Assembly: GCA_964586395.1 (NCBI GenBank)
Contig: CAZPGP010000004.1
Span: forward strand, 1-63,704
From: DATEFF01 sp964586395
Lineage (GTDB): Bacteria > Patescibacteriota > Saccharimonadia > Saccharimonadales > EFPC-124
DNA: 63,704 nucleotides
Reading direction: 5' to 3'
Shown: positions 32,260-40,706 of the stretch, piece after piece
How the letters are laid out: the number at the start of each line of letters is the position of its first letter
Numbering within the stretch: position 1 is the stretch's first letter
Translations under genes and position numbers: made by a program
Notes under the pieces: model-generated
What the model was told of the DNA's origin: nothing
Database searches by the model: none
Seen by the model: only the letters and a program-made list of their open reading frames with translations

Positions 32260-32641
32260 ACGAACGCTTGCGCTTTTTGCGTTTGTTCCGGTCGGGAATG
32301 GGCTGGCCCAAGCGGGCCATCTCGGCGCGCCACGCATCGGTGTGGCCGTTGTCGGTCCGGATGTGAGCGAGCTCGTGCATTCGTATGGCACGATTGTTCA
32401 GGTGGTCCGGGTGCTGAAAGCACACCCAGCCTTCGTGGCTGTTGCCCTTTCCGATGTGGGCATGTGCATTCGCATGCTTCTTGAGCGCCCCGATACCGGT
32501 CCGGATGCAACCGCCCACGTAGACGCCTTTGACGTCTGGCTGCATGTCGGCCGGGACGGGCTTGATGCCAGCGTCTTCTCCGCGGAACGAGCCGCCTGAT
32601 CCGACGTATCGGGTACCCGGTTCCGGGTCGATCCGTGACAC
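32258..32641 (-). CDS. Cassette-encoded putative zinc metallopeptidase with HELAH motif (127 aa)
   Basis: GTG at 32639-32641, chosen because GGAGGAAAT precedes it. The C-terminal half has RMHELAHIRTDNGHTDAWRA, where HExxH plus a later GH…W resembles SprT/M78-type zincins, with a basic tail NKRKKRKRS. The N-terminal 60 residues contain a Cys/His cluster (GGCIRTGIGALKKHANAHAH…CFQHPDH) that could bind a second metal. A longer frame to 33037 reads through the neighbour and is rejected. No signal peptide is visible. Substrate unknown. Confidence 0.65.
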   Translation of the reverse strand: MSRIDPEPGTRYVGSGGSFRGEDAGIKPVPADMQPDVKGVYVGGCIRTGIGALKKHANAHAHIGKGNSHEGWVCFQHPDHLNNRAIRMHELAHIRTDNGHTDAWRAEMARLGQPIPDRNKRKKRKRS

Positions 32642-32697
32642 ATTTCCTCCAGTTGTCTGGGCAGGTTCGTGAACAGAATTATTATATAAGGTTTTGG

Positions 32698-33210
32698 CTA
32701 ATGCGCAACGAGCGCTTTGAGCGCTACAACACCCAAACCGATCAGCAGGACAATCGCGGCCAGCAGAATACTCGCGAGTTTGGAGGCGTGCATCGAGCGT
32801 GCGGCGGCGAGCGACCACAGAACCAATGTCAGTAGGATTGCACCGATAGACATCGTGACCGCCTGCTCTAGCGTGAAGAGTCCCACGCTGGCTGCGCCGA
32901 CCATAAGGAGCGGAAATGCCGCAGATGCGAGGAGTGGCGCGTGCCTTACGCTGTCGCGGGGAGTGTGCTCTGCCTCTGGCGAGCGACCATATACCATCCG
33001 CTTCGCCATTCGCGAGCTGATAAAGCTCGCTGCCCACAACGATATTGCAGTACCGCCTATGATTGCCGCTGCGTGCAATGTGCTGGCATGTGCAGCGTCC
33101 AGCGTTAGCAGGACGGCCAGGATTGCCAGCGTGGCGTAGATACGTTCCTTTAATGCTTCGGCTTGTAGCTCAGGGTCGACAGTGACTTGTGATTTTGGCT
33201 CATTGTCCAT
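32698..33210 (-). CDS. Hypothetical multi-pass membrane protein (170 aa)
   Basis: About five hydrophobic helices: ATLAILAVLLTLDAAHASTL, AAAIIGGTAISLWAASFI, APLLASAAFPLLMVGAASVG, MSIGAILLTLVLWSLAAA and SILLAAIVLLIGLGVVALKA. A charged loop (VYGRSPEAEHTPRDSVRHAP) separates the second and third. Host-like codons. Its start is 9 nt after the stop of the YdeI-type gene, so probably an operon. Function unknown. Confidence 0.7.
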   Translation of the reverse strand: MDNEPKSQVTVDPELQAEALKERIYATLAILAVLLTLDAAHASTLHAAAIIGGTAISLWAASFISSRMAKRMVYGRSPEAEHTPRDSVRHAPLLASAAFPLLMVGAASVGLFTLEQAVTMSIGAILLTLVLWSLAAARSMHASKLASILLAAIVLLIGLGVVALKALVAH

Positions 33211-33219
33211 GATTGCTCC

Positions 33220-33798
33220 TTACAGTGATTTCTTGCCTTCGAGTAGCATCGCGAGGAATTTCTCCATGCGACTCTGGCGAGTTTCTGGTTTCTTGGCTGT
33301 TTGGAGACTCCAGAGGATGGCGTAGGTATTAGTCTTGTTGAGCGATTCGAATGTTTCCTTGGCTTTGGGGTTACTGTCGAGCATGGTCTGGAAGTCGGGT
33401 GGCACAGTTATCTTGCTGGAGCCATCGTATGCTTGGTCCCAGCGGCCATCTTGTTTTGCGGCCTCGACGGCTGCTTGACCCGAAGGTTTCATGCGGCCTT
33501 GCTTTGTTAGCTCGGCGATTTTGCCGACGTTTCGCTTGGACCAGATGCTTTTGGCGCGGCGCGGCGTGAATTTCTGTAGGTAAAAGGTTTCATCAATTGA
33601 TTTGGTCTGGCCATCGATCCATCCGTAACACAGTGCTTCATCGAGAGCGCCGGCATAGTTGAGCGAGGTAATGCCACTCGCTTTTTTGGCAAACTTGAGC
33701 CAGACGCCAGTTGGTTCGGCGTGGTGTTGTTCGAGCCATGCAGACCATTTGGTTTCGTTTTCGAAGAATAGAATGGGGAGGTCCTGGTATGTTTCCAT
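33220..33798 (-). CDS. YdeI-family protein
   Basis: 192 aa. The ATG at 33796-33798 lies 7 nt after a TATGAT box, so the gene is probably leaderless; upstream in-frame ATGs also exist. The fold is recognisable from SWLEQ-type opening (KWSAWLEQHHAEPTGVWLKF), GALDEALCYGWIDGQ and KFTPRRAKSIWSKRNVGKIA, the core of the YdeI/OmpD-associated family. Some members help bacteria survive antimicrobial peptides; that role is not demonstrated for this subgroup. Confidence 0.85.
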   Translation of the reverse strand: METYQDLPILFFENETKWSAWLEQHHAEPTGVWLKFAKKASGITSLNYAGALDEALCYGWIDGQTKSIDETFYLQKFTPRRAKSIWSKRNVGKIAELTKQGRMKPSGQAAVEAAKQDGRWDQAYDGSSKITVPPDFQTMLDSNPKAKETFESLNKTNTYAILWSLQTAKKPETRQSRMEKFLAMLLEGKKSL

Positions 33799-33805
33799 TC
33801 CCTTC

Positions 33806-33811
33806 ATCATA
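33806..33811 (-). promoter_or_regulatory. -10 box of the leaderless YdeI-like gene
   Basis: TATGAT on the minus strand with 7 nt to the ATG. Confidence 0.5.
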
Positions 33812-33834
33812 GCAAATAAGTTCAGTGTCGGTCG

Positions 33835-34045
33835 CCGGGGGGGGGGCGGCGGGGTGTGGTCAGCGCCCAGGACAAAGCTAAAACTGATCACCAGAACACG
33901 AGAAACACGGCAGAGTTAACGTGAGTATAGTAAANNNNNNNNNNAATCTCTGTGGGGGGGGTGTGTTTCGTCCCCTATCCCATCACCATAACAATACTCG
34001 GGTGGGGGCGGGCCCCGCCCGGGGGGGGGGGGGCGCCCGCCCCCC
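33835..34045. other. Low-quality join: poly-G tracts around a 10-N gap
   Basis: Runs of more than ten G appear at about 33838 and 34021 and many CCCC/GGGG stretches lie between, with ten Ns at 33935-33944. This looks like poor sequence or a forced scaffold join. Order across it should not be trusted. It also obscures the hairpin expected after the next cassette gene. Confidence 0.75.
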
Positions 34046-34064
34046 ACGACTTCCAGTACTTCGA

Positions 34065-34682
34065 TCAGACGATCACGCGTCTTGCGTGGGGCTTGATGCT
34101 GTTGATGAGTTTCCACGGGTTGCGCTCGTCATCGTCGTGCATGTACATCGTCAGGGCCAGCGGGTTGCCTTCCTTGTCGTGGTGTGGACCGTAGACGCCG
34201 GCAGGTAAGCCGGCCGCTCTGAGCGCCTCCTTGAGTCGGTCGTTGTCCTGACTGGTCAGAGGCAGGTTGCTCCGGATCCAGATGGACGGCTGGATCTGGC
34301 AGCCGCGTCGGCGTGCCTCGCTTACCTGGCGCATGGTTCTCGGAACGCTGGGCGTGCGCCCGGCGGCGTACACCTGTACTGCCGAGAACCGGAGTTGCAT
34401 CGGCACGTCGCTGTACCGATCGAGCTCCGCTTGGAGTGCTGAGCGGGTGTTGACGGCCGTCGCCCTGGCCAGCTCGTTGCCCATGGTGATGGAGTTGTCG
34501 CGTGCGTCGGCGCTGTAGCCCGTCCGCCCGTGCATGTAGAGCACGCGCAGTAGGCGGTGGCCTTCGGGCGTGAAGCCTCGCACCGCAGCGCCGGGATGAC
34601 GCCCCATCTCCATGAGCGGATGTCCCAGAACCACGTGGAGGCTTCCTCTGCTCTCAGTCACGCTTGCCACTCGGATTTTCAC
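34065..34682 (-). CDS. Unknown cassette protein (205 aa)
   Basis: GTG at 34680-34682 with SD GAGGGGAAC. An opening VLGHPLMEMGRHPGAAVRGF and a middle GRTGYSADARDNSITMGNEL suggest a globular enzyme or binding protein. The later part has QIQPSIWIRSNLPLTSQDND and HDDDERNPWKLINSIKPHAR. No motif is decisive. GC-rich codons. It starts just after the doubtful gap region. Confidence 0.6.
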   Translation of the reverse strand: MKIRVASVTESRGSLHVVLGHPLMEMGRHPGAAVRGFTPEGHRLLRVLYMHGRTGYSADARDNSITMGNELARATAVNTRSALQAELDRYSDVPMQLRFSAVQVYAAGRTPSVPRTMRQVSEARRRGCQIQPSIWIRSNLPLTSQDNDRLKEALRAAGLPAGVYGPHHDKEGNPLALTMYMHDDDERNPWKLINSIKPHARRVIV

Positions 34683-34711
34683 AAGTTCCCCTCGGTTGGT
34701 GAAGTAATGGC

Positions 34712-34740
34712 GAGGGTTATATTACCATCATAATGATTTT
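34712..34740 (-). promoter_or_regulatory. Cassette promoter
   Basis: On the minus strand, TCGACA and TAATAT spaced 17 lie just before the 34682 gene. Boundaries are approximate. Confidence 0.4.
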
Positions 34741-34841
34741 TTGTCGATATTACCCGTTTGGACTGTCGACCTGATAAAAGTAACCCCATGTCGTGTAGCC
34801 ACACGCGGCGCTTGGCGGGTTCAGCCCGGGCGACCGTCTGG

Positions 34842-34847
34842 TATAGT
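34842..34847 (+). promoter_or_regulatory. -10 box of the leaderless GH13 gene
   Basis: TATAGT lies 6 nt before the ATG at 34854. Confidence 0.55.
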
Positions 34848-34853
34848 ATGGGC

Positions 34854-36047
34854 ATGTCATGGATTGAACATGCTGTCATCTACCATATTTTCATCGACCG
34901 ATTTGCTGGGTACGACCCAAAGCGTGATTGGCAGAAGCCCGAGCATATGGGCGGAAATCTTCGCGGTATTATCGACAAGTTCGAATATATTCGTTCGTTG
35001 GGCGTTAATACGCTCTGGCTGTCGCCTTTCTATAAATCAGTTTCGTTCCACGGCTATGATATTACCGACTACACTACGATGGACGAGCGATTTGGGACCG
35101 AGGCGGACCTGAAGGAGCTGATCGATCTCGCGCACAAAGCCGACATGAAGGTTATCGCCGACATCGTGCCAAACCATGTGTCTTCCCAGCATCCGTTTTT
35201 CCGGGATGCGCAGCAGAATCCTAACAGCCAGTATCACGACTGGTTTATCTGGGATGATTGGCCTACGAAATATCGTCGATTCATTACGTTTGACGCTATG
35301 CCCAAGTTGAATCTGGAGCATCCTGACACTCGTGCTCACGTGCTTGGCGCTGCCACAAAATGGCTGAGCCTCGGCCTGGACGGCTACCGAATCGACCACG
35401 TGATGGGCCTGAGGAACCAAACCGTCAGCGATATCTTTGGTCGGCTGAAGCAGGAGTTTCCTGACCGAGAATTCATCGGTGAGGCAGCAATCTTTGGTGG
35501 CGACGGCGAGCCGGCCGCGTCCACTATCAACATCCGTGGCGTTCGTACGCTGCAAGTTCCACGCAAATATATAGTATGGATGCTGCGACAGTTTGGCTTG
35601 AACAGCCTGTATCGTAACTATGTCGGGCGGCTGGACGGTATGCTGGACTTTTATTTTGCGCATCACATGGCGCGATTTGCTCGGACTAATGACCCAGCTA
35701 AGCGCACAAACATTGCTGCGAAGCTCCGTCGTCATATTGATAGCTATCCGTCAGGCTTCTCGATGGTTCTCTTCCTTGATAACCACGATCTCACACGCTA
35801 TCTCTTCCGCTCTGGGGGTGACAAGGCAACATTGCTGGCCGCTGCCGAGCTACAATTTTCGCTGAAAGGTCCAAAGGCGATTTACTACGGGACAGAGGTA
35901 GGCCTCAGCCAAGACAAGAGTTTTGCCGATACGCCCGTATGCAGTGACATTCAGGCTCGTAAGCCGATGCCCTGGGGTGTAGCCGACCAAGATGGTGAAC
36001 TCCTCGAGCATTACAAGCAGCTTATTGCTCGCCACAAATCGGATTAA
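34854..36047 (+). CDS. GH13 alpha-amylase-family enzyme
   Basis: 397 aa from ATG 34854; the frame opens further upstream but the -10 box argues against it. Catalytic regions: ADIVPNHV (region I), DGYRIDHVMG (region II, Asp nucleophile), FIGEAAIF (region III, Glu), and LDNHDLTRYL (region IV, Asp). No signal peptide, so it acts on internal alpha-glucans or imported oligosaccharides. It is short for GH13 and lacks a clear C-terminal beta domain. Confidence 0.9.
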   Translation: MSWIEHAVIYHIFIDRFAGYDPKRDWQKPEHMGGNLRGIIDKFEYIRSLGVNTLWLSPFYKSVSFHGYDITDYTTMDERFGTEADLKELIDLAHKADMKVIADIVPNHVSSQHPFFRDAQQNPNSQYHDWFIWDDWPTKYRRFITFDAMPKLNLEHPDTRAHVLGAATKWLSLGLDGYRIDHVMGLRNQTVSDIFGRLKQEFPDREFIGEAAIFGGDGEPAASTINIRGVRTLQVPRKYIVWMLRQFGLNSLYRNYVGRLDGMLDFYFAHHMARFARTNDPAKRTNIAAKLRRHIDSYPSGFSMVLFLDNHDLTRYLFRSGGDKATLLAAAELQFSLKGPKAIYYGTEVGLSQDKSFADTPVCSDIQARKPMPWGVADQDGELLEHYKQLIARHKSD

Positions 36048-36078
36048 TTGTTAACTTGCTGAGAATTCGCCGAGAGCT

Positions 36079-36084
36079 TATGCT
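36079..36084 (+). promoter_or_regulatory. -10 box of a leaderless surface-protein gene
   Basis: TATGCT lies 6 nt before the ATG at 36091. Confidence 0.55.
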
Positions 36085-36090
36085 TAGCGT

Positions 36091-37383
36091 ATGAATGAAC
36101 CTTCTTTAAACGCGCCACAACCAGAAAGCGGTAAGGCTCCTAGCCTCTGGCACCGCAAAAAGAAACTAATACTTATCGTCGCGGCTGTCGTCGTCCTGCT
36201 TGTTGCAGGCATCGTCGCCGTAGTGATGATGCGAAAAAAAGAAAATCCAGTCAACACAAGTACCTCAGGCAGCGGTAGCCAGCGAACCGATACGCCACTG
36301 AGCGATTTTGCTACGGCCTACAAAGATGTCTGTAAGGACCGAGAAGTCAGCTTCGAGCAAGCACCGCTCGCCATGGACACGCTTGGCTATATCATTCCAA
36401 TGGGCCAGATGAGCGATGGTCACGTTACTCCAACCGATCACACCTACCTCGCTCCGGCGGTTCAATCGGTGCCAGATAACACCTACGATGTCTACATGCC
36501 CGCTAAGGGCACGGTGGTTTCGGTGGCTGCAATGCCAGCTCAGTACATTGGCGACAAAAATCAACAGACAGCCCCTGAAGACCACCGCGTTGTGATTGCG
36601 CACAACTGTCGCTACTACTCGATCTTCATTCACATTCACCAGCTCTCCGACAAACTGAAGCAGGCTGTTGGCACACTCGCGCCCAATGAGAGCAAGATGG
36701 TAAACATCGAGCTAAGCGCCGGCGACAAACTTGGCAAGATCGGCGGTGCTCCGTTCGACTGGTCGCTTCTGGACGTCACGAAGCGACTGACCGGCTTTAT
36801 CACACCAAGCCTCTACAAGGGCGAAAACTGGAAGATCCACGTCATCGATCCTCTCACCGTCTACACCGGCACATTCCGTGATCAGCTGATCGCCAAGAGC
36901 CTCCGAAGCTCAGAGCCTTACGGCGGCAAGATCGACTACGACGTCCGTGGCGCACTTGTCGGCAACTGGTTCCGAGAAGGTACGAACGGTTACGAAGGTG
37001 CGAGCATGGACCGCTACTGGGATGGCCATCTGGCTGTCGTACCTGACCATATCGACCCAGCAAGCACCATTGTTTCTATCGGCAACTGGGAAGGCAAAGC
37101 CTCTCAGATGGCCGTAAAAGGCAAAGTAGACCCCGCTAAAGTAACTAAAGCAACTGGCCCCGTGAAATACGAGCTGATCGGTCTTAGCTATCTTGCGAAC
37201 GGCCAGCGATACCTCCCGAACTATCTCGCCAAGAATATTACGGTGAGCCAAGATGGTACCTTCAAGGGCACAATTATGTTCGAAGTCGGCGACAACGAGC
37301 ATCTCAAAGTCGAAACCTTCCCTGGTAAAACTGCGGCTGAAGTGAGCGGCTTCACGAGCGCTGCGAAGACCTACGTTCGCTAA
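36091..37383 (+). CDS. Membrane-anchored surface protein, possibly degenerate M23/LysM-like peptidase domain
   Basis: 430 aa. A basic segment (HRKKKLILIVAAVVVLLVAG) forms an N-terminal anchor, then a Ser/Thr linker. The middle includes VYMPAKGTVVSVAAMP, VIAHNCRYYSIFIHIHQLSD and GDKLGKIGGAPFDWSLLD, the order of strands seen in M23 lysostaphin-like domains, but the zinc ligands are not all recognisable. It may bind cell wall without cutting it. The rest is beta-rich. Leaderless promoter and a strong terminator frame it as a single gene. Confidence 0.6.
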   Translation: MNEPSLNAPQPESGKAPSLWHRKKKLILIVAAVVVLLVAGIVAVVMMRKKENPVNTSTSGSGSQRTDTPLSDFATAYKDVCKDREVSFEQAPLAMDTLGYIIPMGQMSDGHVTPTDHTYLAPAVQSVPDNTYDVYMPAKGTVVSVAAMPAQYIGDKNQQTAPEDHRVVIAHNCRYYSIFIHIHQLSDKLKQAVGTLAPNESKMVNIELSAGDKLGKIGGAPFDWSLLDVTKRLTGFITPSLYKGENWKIHVIDPLTVYTGTFRDQLIAKSLRSSEPYGGKIDYDVRGALVGNWFREGTNGYEGASMDRYWDGHLAVVPDHIDPASTIVSIGNWEGKASQMAVKGKVDPAKVTKATGPVKYELIGLSYLANGQRYLPNYLAKNITVSQDGTFKGTIMFEVGDNEHLKVETFPGKTAAEVSGFTSAAKTYVR

Positions 37384-37393
37384 CTAGTTCAGT

Positions 37394-37435
37394 GGCGAGC
37401 GCTACGAAATATCTCGCATGCGCTCTGCGCTCGCC
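37394..37435 (+). repeat. Inverted repeat after the surface-protein gene
   Basis: GGCGAGCG (37394-37401) pairs with CGCTCGCC (37428-37435). No T-run follows. Confidence 0.4.
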
Positions 37436-37457
37436 CTGCTACTATTGTTTGAGGTTC

Positions 37458-37496
37458 GCGCCAACCAAAATGTAACAACGACGGTTGGCGCTTTTA
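37458..37496 (+). terminator. Rho-independent terminator
   Basis: GCGCCAACC (37458-37466) pairs with GGTTGGCGC (37483-37491) and TTTTA follows. Confidence 0.85.
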
Positions 37497-37531
37497 TATT
37501 GCCTTAAATAACGTAAGGGGTGGGTTTTTGT

Positions 37532-38203
37532 ATGCAAATTTCAGAGGTTATTGCCTGGGCGGGTGCATTTATTTCGTGGTGGGGCGTGACGCGGTATCTT
37601 ATCGAAATCAAGCGTGGGCATACACAGCCGCGGCTTGCTTCGTGGATCGCATGGGCGTCCGCAAACGGCGTCTTTACGGTGTTAGCAATTATGGGCGACA
37701 ACTGGCTGGCGGCGACAGTCAACGGGCTTGGCTTGCTATCTAATCTATGTGTACTTGCGCTGTGTATGATGAAGCGAGCCGGCGAGCGCCCTGGCGGAAC
37801 GACCGACTGGGTGTGCCTGGCCATCACTGCTTGCTGCCTTGTGTGGATAGTCTTATTCCCCAACGCCATGATGTGGGCTGCCCTACTGGCCATGACCGCC
37901 AACATCGCCGCAACCTGGCCGACAATCCGTCATGCCTGGGCAAAGCCACGCGAGGAAGCCTGGCAGCTGTTTGCCGCTAATGTAGGCGCGAATGCGTTGG
38001 GACTCGTTGGTGTGATAATCGCCGGCGGCATCGGACTGACAAATGTAGCTGGGCCACTGATCGCGACGATTGGCAACCTGACGTTGGTGGGGATCACGGT
38101 GGGGCGTGGGTTGTTGACGAGTGTTGCGCAGGTGGCTGAGGAAGAAATTGCAGAGATCGAAACTGCGTTCGTTGATCCTCGAGTGCAGAATGAGCAAGGT
38201 TAG
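37532..38203 (+). CDS. Hypothetical multi-pass membrane protein (223 aa)
   Basis: ATG at 37532 with SD TAAGGGG. Six or seven helices (IAWAGAFISWWGVTRYLIEI; LASWIAWASANGVFTVLAIM; VCLAITACCLVWIVLFPN; ATWPTIRHAWAKPREEAW between them; LGLVGVIIAGGIGLTNVAG). The pattern of paired helices with Trp and PREE recalls PQ-loop/MtN3-type proteins but is not diagnostic. Ends in an acidic tail. Confidence 0.7.
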   Translation: MQISEVIAWAGAFISWWGVTRYLIEIKRGHTQPRLASWIAWASANGVFTVLAIMGDNWLAATVNGLGLLSNLCVLALCMMKRAGERPGGTTDWVCLAITACCLVWIVLFPNAMMWAALLAMTANIAATWPTIRHAWAKPREEAWQLFAANVGANALGLVGVIIAGGIGLTNVAGPLIATIGNLTLVGITVGRGLLTSVAQVAEEEIAEIETAFVDPRVQNEQG

Positions 38204-38238
38204 TCTCACTTTTTAGAATCTCGGAATATTCCGGAACT

Positions 38239-38320
38239 CTAAGGAGGGGGATTTGAACCCGCGCATGTTTCTATGACAAACGCCGTCTTTCATGCAGTTC
38301 TTGTTAGGCATAAGCGCAGT
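38239..38320 (-). other. tRNA-like remnant or chance T-arm
   Basis: Read on the minus strand, GCGGGTTCAAATCCCCC resembles a T arm and CCTCCTTAG an acceptor end, but no matching 5' acceptor or D arm is found within 90 nt. It may be a degraded tRNA 3' end or an attachment scar. Not a functional tRNA as seen. Confidence 0.25.
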
Positions 38321-38355
38321 GAGTATACTTAAACTGAACAAGATAGGAAATATGA

Positions 38356-39690
38356 ATGGAACCAAATTATTCTAATAATACAAATGCGCCAATATCAATC
38401 CCGGGGGAACCTACGCCCAAACCACCCAAAAAGCGGTGGCCATTTTCGCGTAAAGTAACTATCATCATCGGGGTCGCGTTGGCGGTGGTTGTTCTAGTGG
38501 TCTTGGCTGCTATGTTGGGCGGCTCGGAAAAGAAGACCGAGAGCGATAAAACCGATCGCGCCTCGCTCTATGTACAGCGCCCGGGATACGAGAATGAGGG
38601 GGAAGGCATTGGCGACGCCACGGCTCTCATATCCAAGGCTACAAACAAGGTGGTGCAGTACGGCGGGGTTAATGTTGTGCAGGCTTGTACGGTACTCACT
38701 ATTAAGGATATTCGTGATGCCGGCCTCAAAATCGAAGCCAATCAGCTCACTGGGGCGGTACAACGAACATTTATGGATGGCGAAGGGCCAGGGATACTGC
38801 CCAAGGCCAGTGATAGCTTCTTGCCATTTGATAATGAAAGCAATCACTGCCAGTACAATCTAACCGATAAAGGTCTGGTCGACCTGATTGTTTACCAGCC
38901 GGCTTACGTTAATCAGAAAGCTATCGCCTACGAGCTTGGCCGTAGATACGCACCAGGCCCGGATGTAGAGGGTTTTCAAACGTATAATGACACTCATGTA
39001 GATGAAAACCAGCCTAACGATACCACCGTCTTTTTGCGAAGCCCGGATATTAGTGCTGCTCTGCGCATCGATATACCCGATAAGGCGATTCGCGACAAAA
39101 TCATTAAGCTTACGGCCCAGCGACTGCGTCAAGGATTAAGCACCCCTACCCCTATACAAGAATTTACCCACGAGAGCCCTATCTTTACCGGCAAGGTCGT
39201 TAATGGCTGTACGCTCGTTAATAATGCCGAGTTTAAAGCTGTTCTAGGTGTAGATTCGGGTCCTTACGTCGATGAAATGATGAGCAGCGCCGTTGGCGTC
39301 ATCGAAAACTACGAGACGAAGGAACTCTATAATTACGTTTCCCATCATTGTAAGCGCCGTTCAGCAGACGGCTCTACCAAAGACAAGACGCTCACCGTTA
39401 ACATAGAAACCTATGAAACGGTCGAGGGCGCCAAAGCCAACACCAAGTTTGAGTTAAATTCAGGCTTTGCAAAAAACGCACAGGCTATCACCCCTACGAT
39501 CGGTGACGAGTCGTATTATGCCGACACGGCCGGCCTTGATAAGGCGGTTGTGTTGCGTAAGGGACGGATAATCGTGCGAGTTAATTACTATCTGCCCCGA
39601 GGTAACGCTGAGGTAACGGCTGCACAGCGTATTCAGGCGCTGACACCGCTGGTGACTTCGATTGCGAATGAGAAGCTGAAGGGCTTTTAG
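38356..39690 (+). CDS. Membrane-anchored extracellular protein of unknown function (444 aa)
   Basis: A Pro-rich cytoplasmic tail (PGEPTPKPPKKRWPF) precedes one anchor helix (TIIIGVALAVVVLVVLAAML). Two similar domain-like parts follow, each with a CTVL or CTLV start (VVQACTVLTIKDIRDAGLKI; VVNGCTLVNNAEFKAVLGV), a conserved Cys (SNHCQYN; SHHCKRR) and a C-terminal helix. This suggests an internal duplication of a DUF-like surface domain with a disulfide. A TATACT box lies 35 nt upstream. Confidence 0.65.
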   Translation: MEPNYSNNTNAPISIPGEPTPKPPKKRWPFSRKVTIIIGVALAVVVLVVLAAMLGGSEKKTESDKTDRASLYVQRPGYENEGEGIGDATALISKATNKVVQYGGVNVVQACTVLTIKDIRDAGLKIEANQLTGAVQRTFMDGEGPGILPKASDSFLPFDNESNHCQYNLTDKGLVDLIVYQPAYVNQKAIAYELGRRYAPGPDVEGFQTYNDTHVDENQPNDTTVFLRSPDISAALRIDIPDKAIRDKIIKLTAQRLRQGLSTPTPIQEFTHESPIFTGKVVNGCTLVNNAEFKAVLGVDSGPYVDEMMSSAVGVIENYETKELYNYVSHHCKRRSADGSTKDKTLTVNIETYETVEGAKANTKFELNSGFAKNAQAITPTIGDESYYADTAGLDKAVVLRKGRIIVRVNYYLPRGNAEVTAAQRIQALTPLVTSIANEKLKGF

Positions 39691-39765
39691 CGCTACGCCT
39701 GAGTGAGCGCTCTTAGCTTGGGGGTGCCAAAAATTTGACCCGTCCCCTTCTCCCCGTATAAAACG

Positions 39766-39804
39766 CAGAAAATCCAAACCCGATTTACAGGTTTGGATTT
39801 TCTG
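39766..39804. terminator. Bidirectional terminator
   Basis: CAGAAAATCCAAACC pairs perfectly over 15 bp with GGTTTGGATTTTCTG. It serves the 38356 gene and the convergent tRNA. Confidence 0.9.
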
Positions 39805-39814
39805 AATAATGACT

Positions 39815-39891
39815 TGGCAGGAGTGGAGGGATTCGAACCCCCGGCCCTTGGTTTTGGAGACCAATGCTCTAACCAGCTGAGCTACACTCCT
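39815..39891 (-). tRNA. tRNA-Trp (CCA)
   Basis: Full cloverleaf on the minus strand: acceptor AGGAGTG/CACTCCT, D arm GCTCAGCTGGTTAGAGC, anticodon arm TTGGT-CTCCAAA-ACCAA, T arm with GGTTCGAATCC. The 3' CCA is encoded. Anticodon CCA reads UGG, so this is Trp. Confidence 0.97.
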
Positions 39892-39908
39892 ACGATCTAA
39901 CGAAGACG

Positions 39909-39914
39909 ATTATA
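39909..39914 (-). promoter_or_regulatory. -10 box of tRNA-Trp
   Basis: TATAAT on the minus strand, 18 nt before the mature 5' end. Confidence 0.6.
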
Positions 39915-39944
39915 CCTGATATTCCCGCTTGAGGCCAGGGGTCG

Positions 39945-39973
39945 TTGAGTAATTGCGGCCAGCGTGATATAAG
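39945..39973 (+). promoter_or_regulatory. Cassette promoter
   Basis: TTGAGT (39945-39950) and TATAAG (39968-39973), spaced 17, before the 40015 gene. Confidence 0.6.
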
Positions 39974-40014
39974 ATATGAGTCCTGAAGGTTGAGCCGAGG
40001 CAAGGAGCAAACGC

Positions 40015-40593
40015 GTGGACTTACGGTATCCGCAGGCCAAGTTCGTGCAAGGTGTACCGGGTCGGAACGTGATGTACATCGTGTACGGCGACGGCGTGAG
40101 CGAAGTCAACGTACGACCCGTTGTGCGCCAGCTGAGTGCTCTACGGGGCATCCAGGCAATGACGCGGCGTGGTTCGATGGACGACCCCGCTGGGCCGAAG
40201 GTTGTTGTGATCGAGCTGACGATCCAGCAAGGTGCCAACTGGGACGCGGCGATGGAGCTGATGAGGCGACTGGCCAGGCCGGAACTTCCCCTCTCGATCG
40301 GGTTGATTCGGGTAGGGCTGCTGATCTGTCGCTGCCATTACGTCAGCTCGCGGCTGGACAAGCTGGAGTTCTACGCCGGCCTGGGTCCGTCCGACGTGGA
40401 GGCGTTCAAGCTGCGTTACTACGCGGCCATGCAGAAGGTGCCGGTGGCTAGGCTGCTCAGCACCGAGCCGCAGCCGCCCTACAAGGCGCTGACGGATGGA
40501 ATCGAAGCGGTGCTGGCAGGGTTGGGGGCACGAGCGACGCAGGTGCACATCGCGCCTCGTCGCGACACACGACCCTGCACCCATCCGCGATGA
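40015..40593 (+). CDS. Unknown cassette protein (192 aa)
   Basis: GTG at 40015 with SD CAAGGAG. The opening VPGRNVMYIVYGDGVSEVNV and later VVVIELTIQQGANWDAAMEL look like an alpha/beta fold; a helical second half follows (GLGPSDVEAFKLRYYAAMQK). The last 12 residues are Arg/His/Pro-rich. No family is recognised. GC-rich codons differ from the leaderless genes after it. Confidence 0.6.
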   Translation: MDLRYPQAKFVQGVPGRNVMYIVYGDGVSEVNVRPVVRQLSALRGIQAMTRRGSMDDPAGPKVVVIELTIQQGANWDAAMELMRRLARPELPLSIGLIRVGLLICRCHYVSSRLDKLEFYAGLGPSDVEAFKLRYYAAMQKVPVARLLSTEPQPPYKALTDGIEAVLAGLGARATQVHIAPRRDTRPCTHPR

Positions 40594-40600
40594 TGGTGAG

Positions 40601-40634
40601 GGCGGCCGTGACGCACACGTTGCGTCTGGCCGCC
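40601..40634 (+). terminator. GC-rich cassette stem-loop
   Basis: GGCGGCC…ACGCA pairs with TGCGT…GGCCGCC (40601-40615 against 40621-40634) eight bases after the stop. Confidence 0.75.
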
Positions 40635-40693
40635 CCGCCACATAACTCATGCTAAAATGGGGAGAGTATTAGTCGTAAACGTAATAAATTTGT

Positions 40694-40699
40694 TAAAAT
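40694..40699 (+). promoter_or_regulatory. -10 box of a leaderless P-loop gene
   Basis: TAAAAT lies exactly 7 nt before the ATG at 40707. Confidence 0.6.
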
Positions 40700-40706
40700 A
40701 GCAATT

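Noticed and set aside
32258..33037. A 259-aa minus-strand frame covering the HELAH gene and most of the membrane-protein gene
   Set aside because: The region above 32641 is a shadow of the membrane-protein gene; a GTG with GGAGG and an AT-rich promoter mark the real start.
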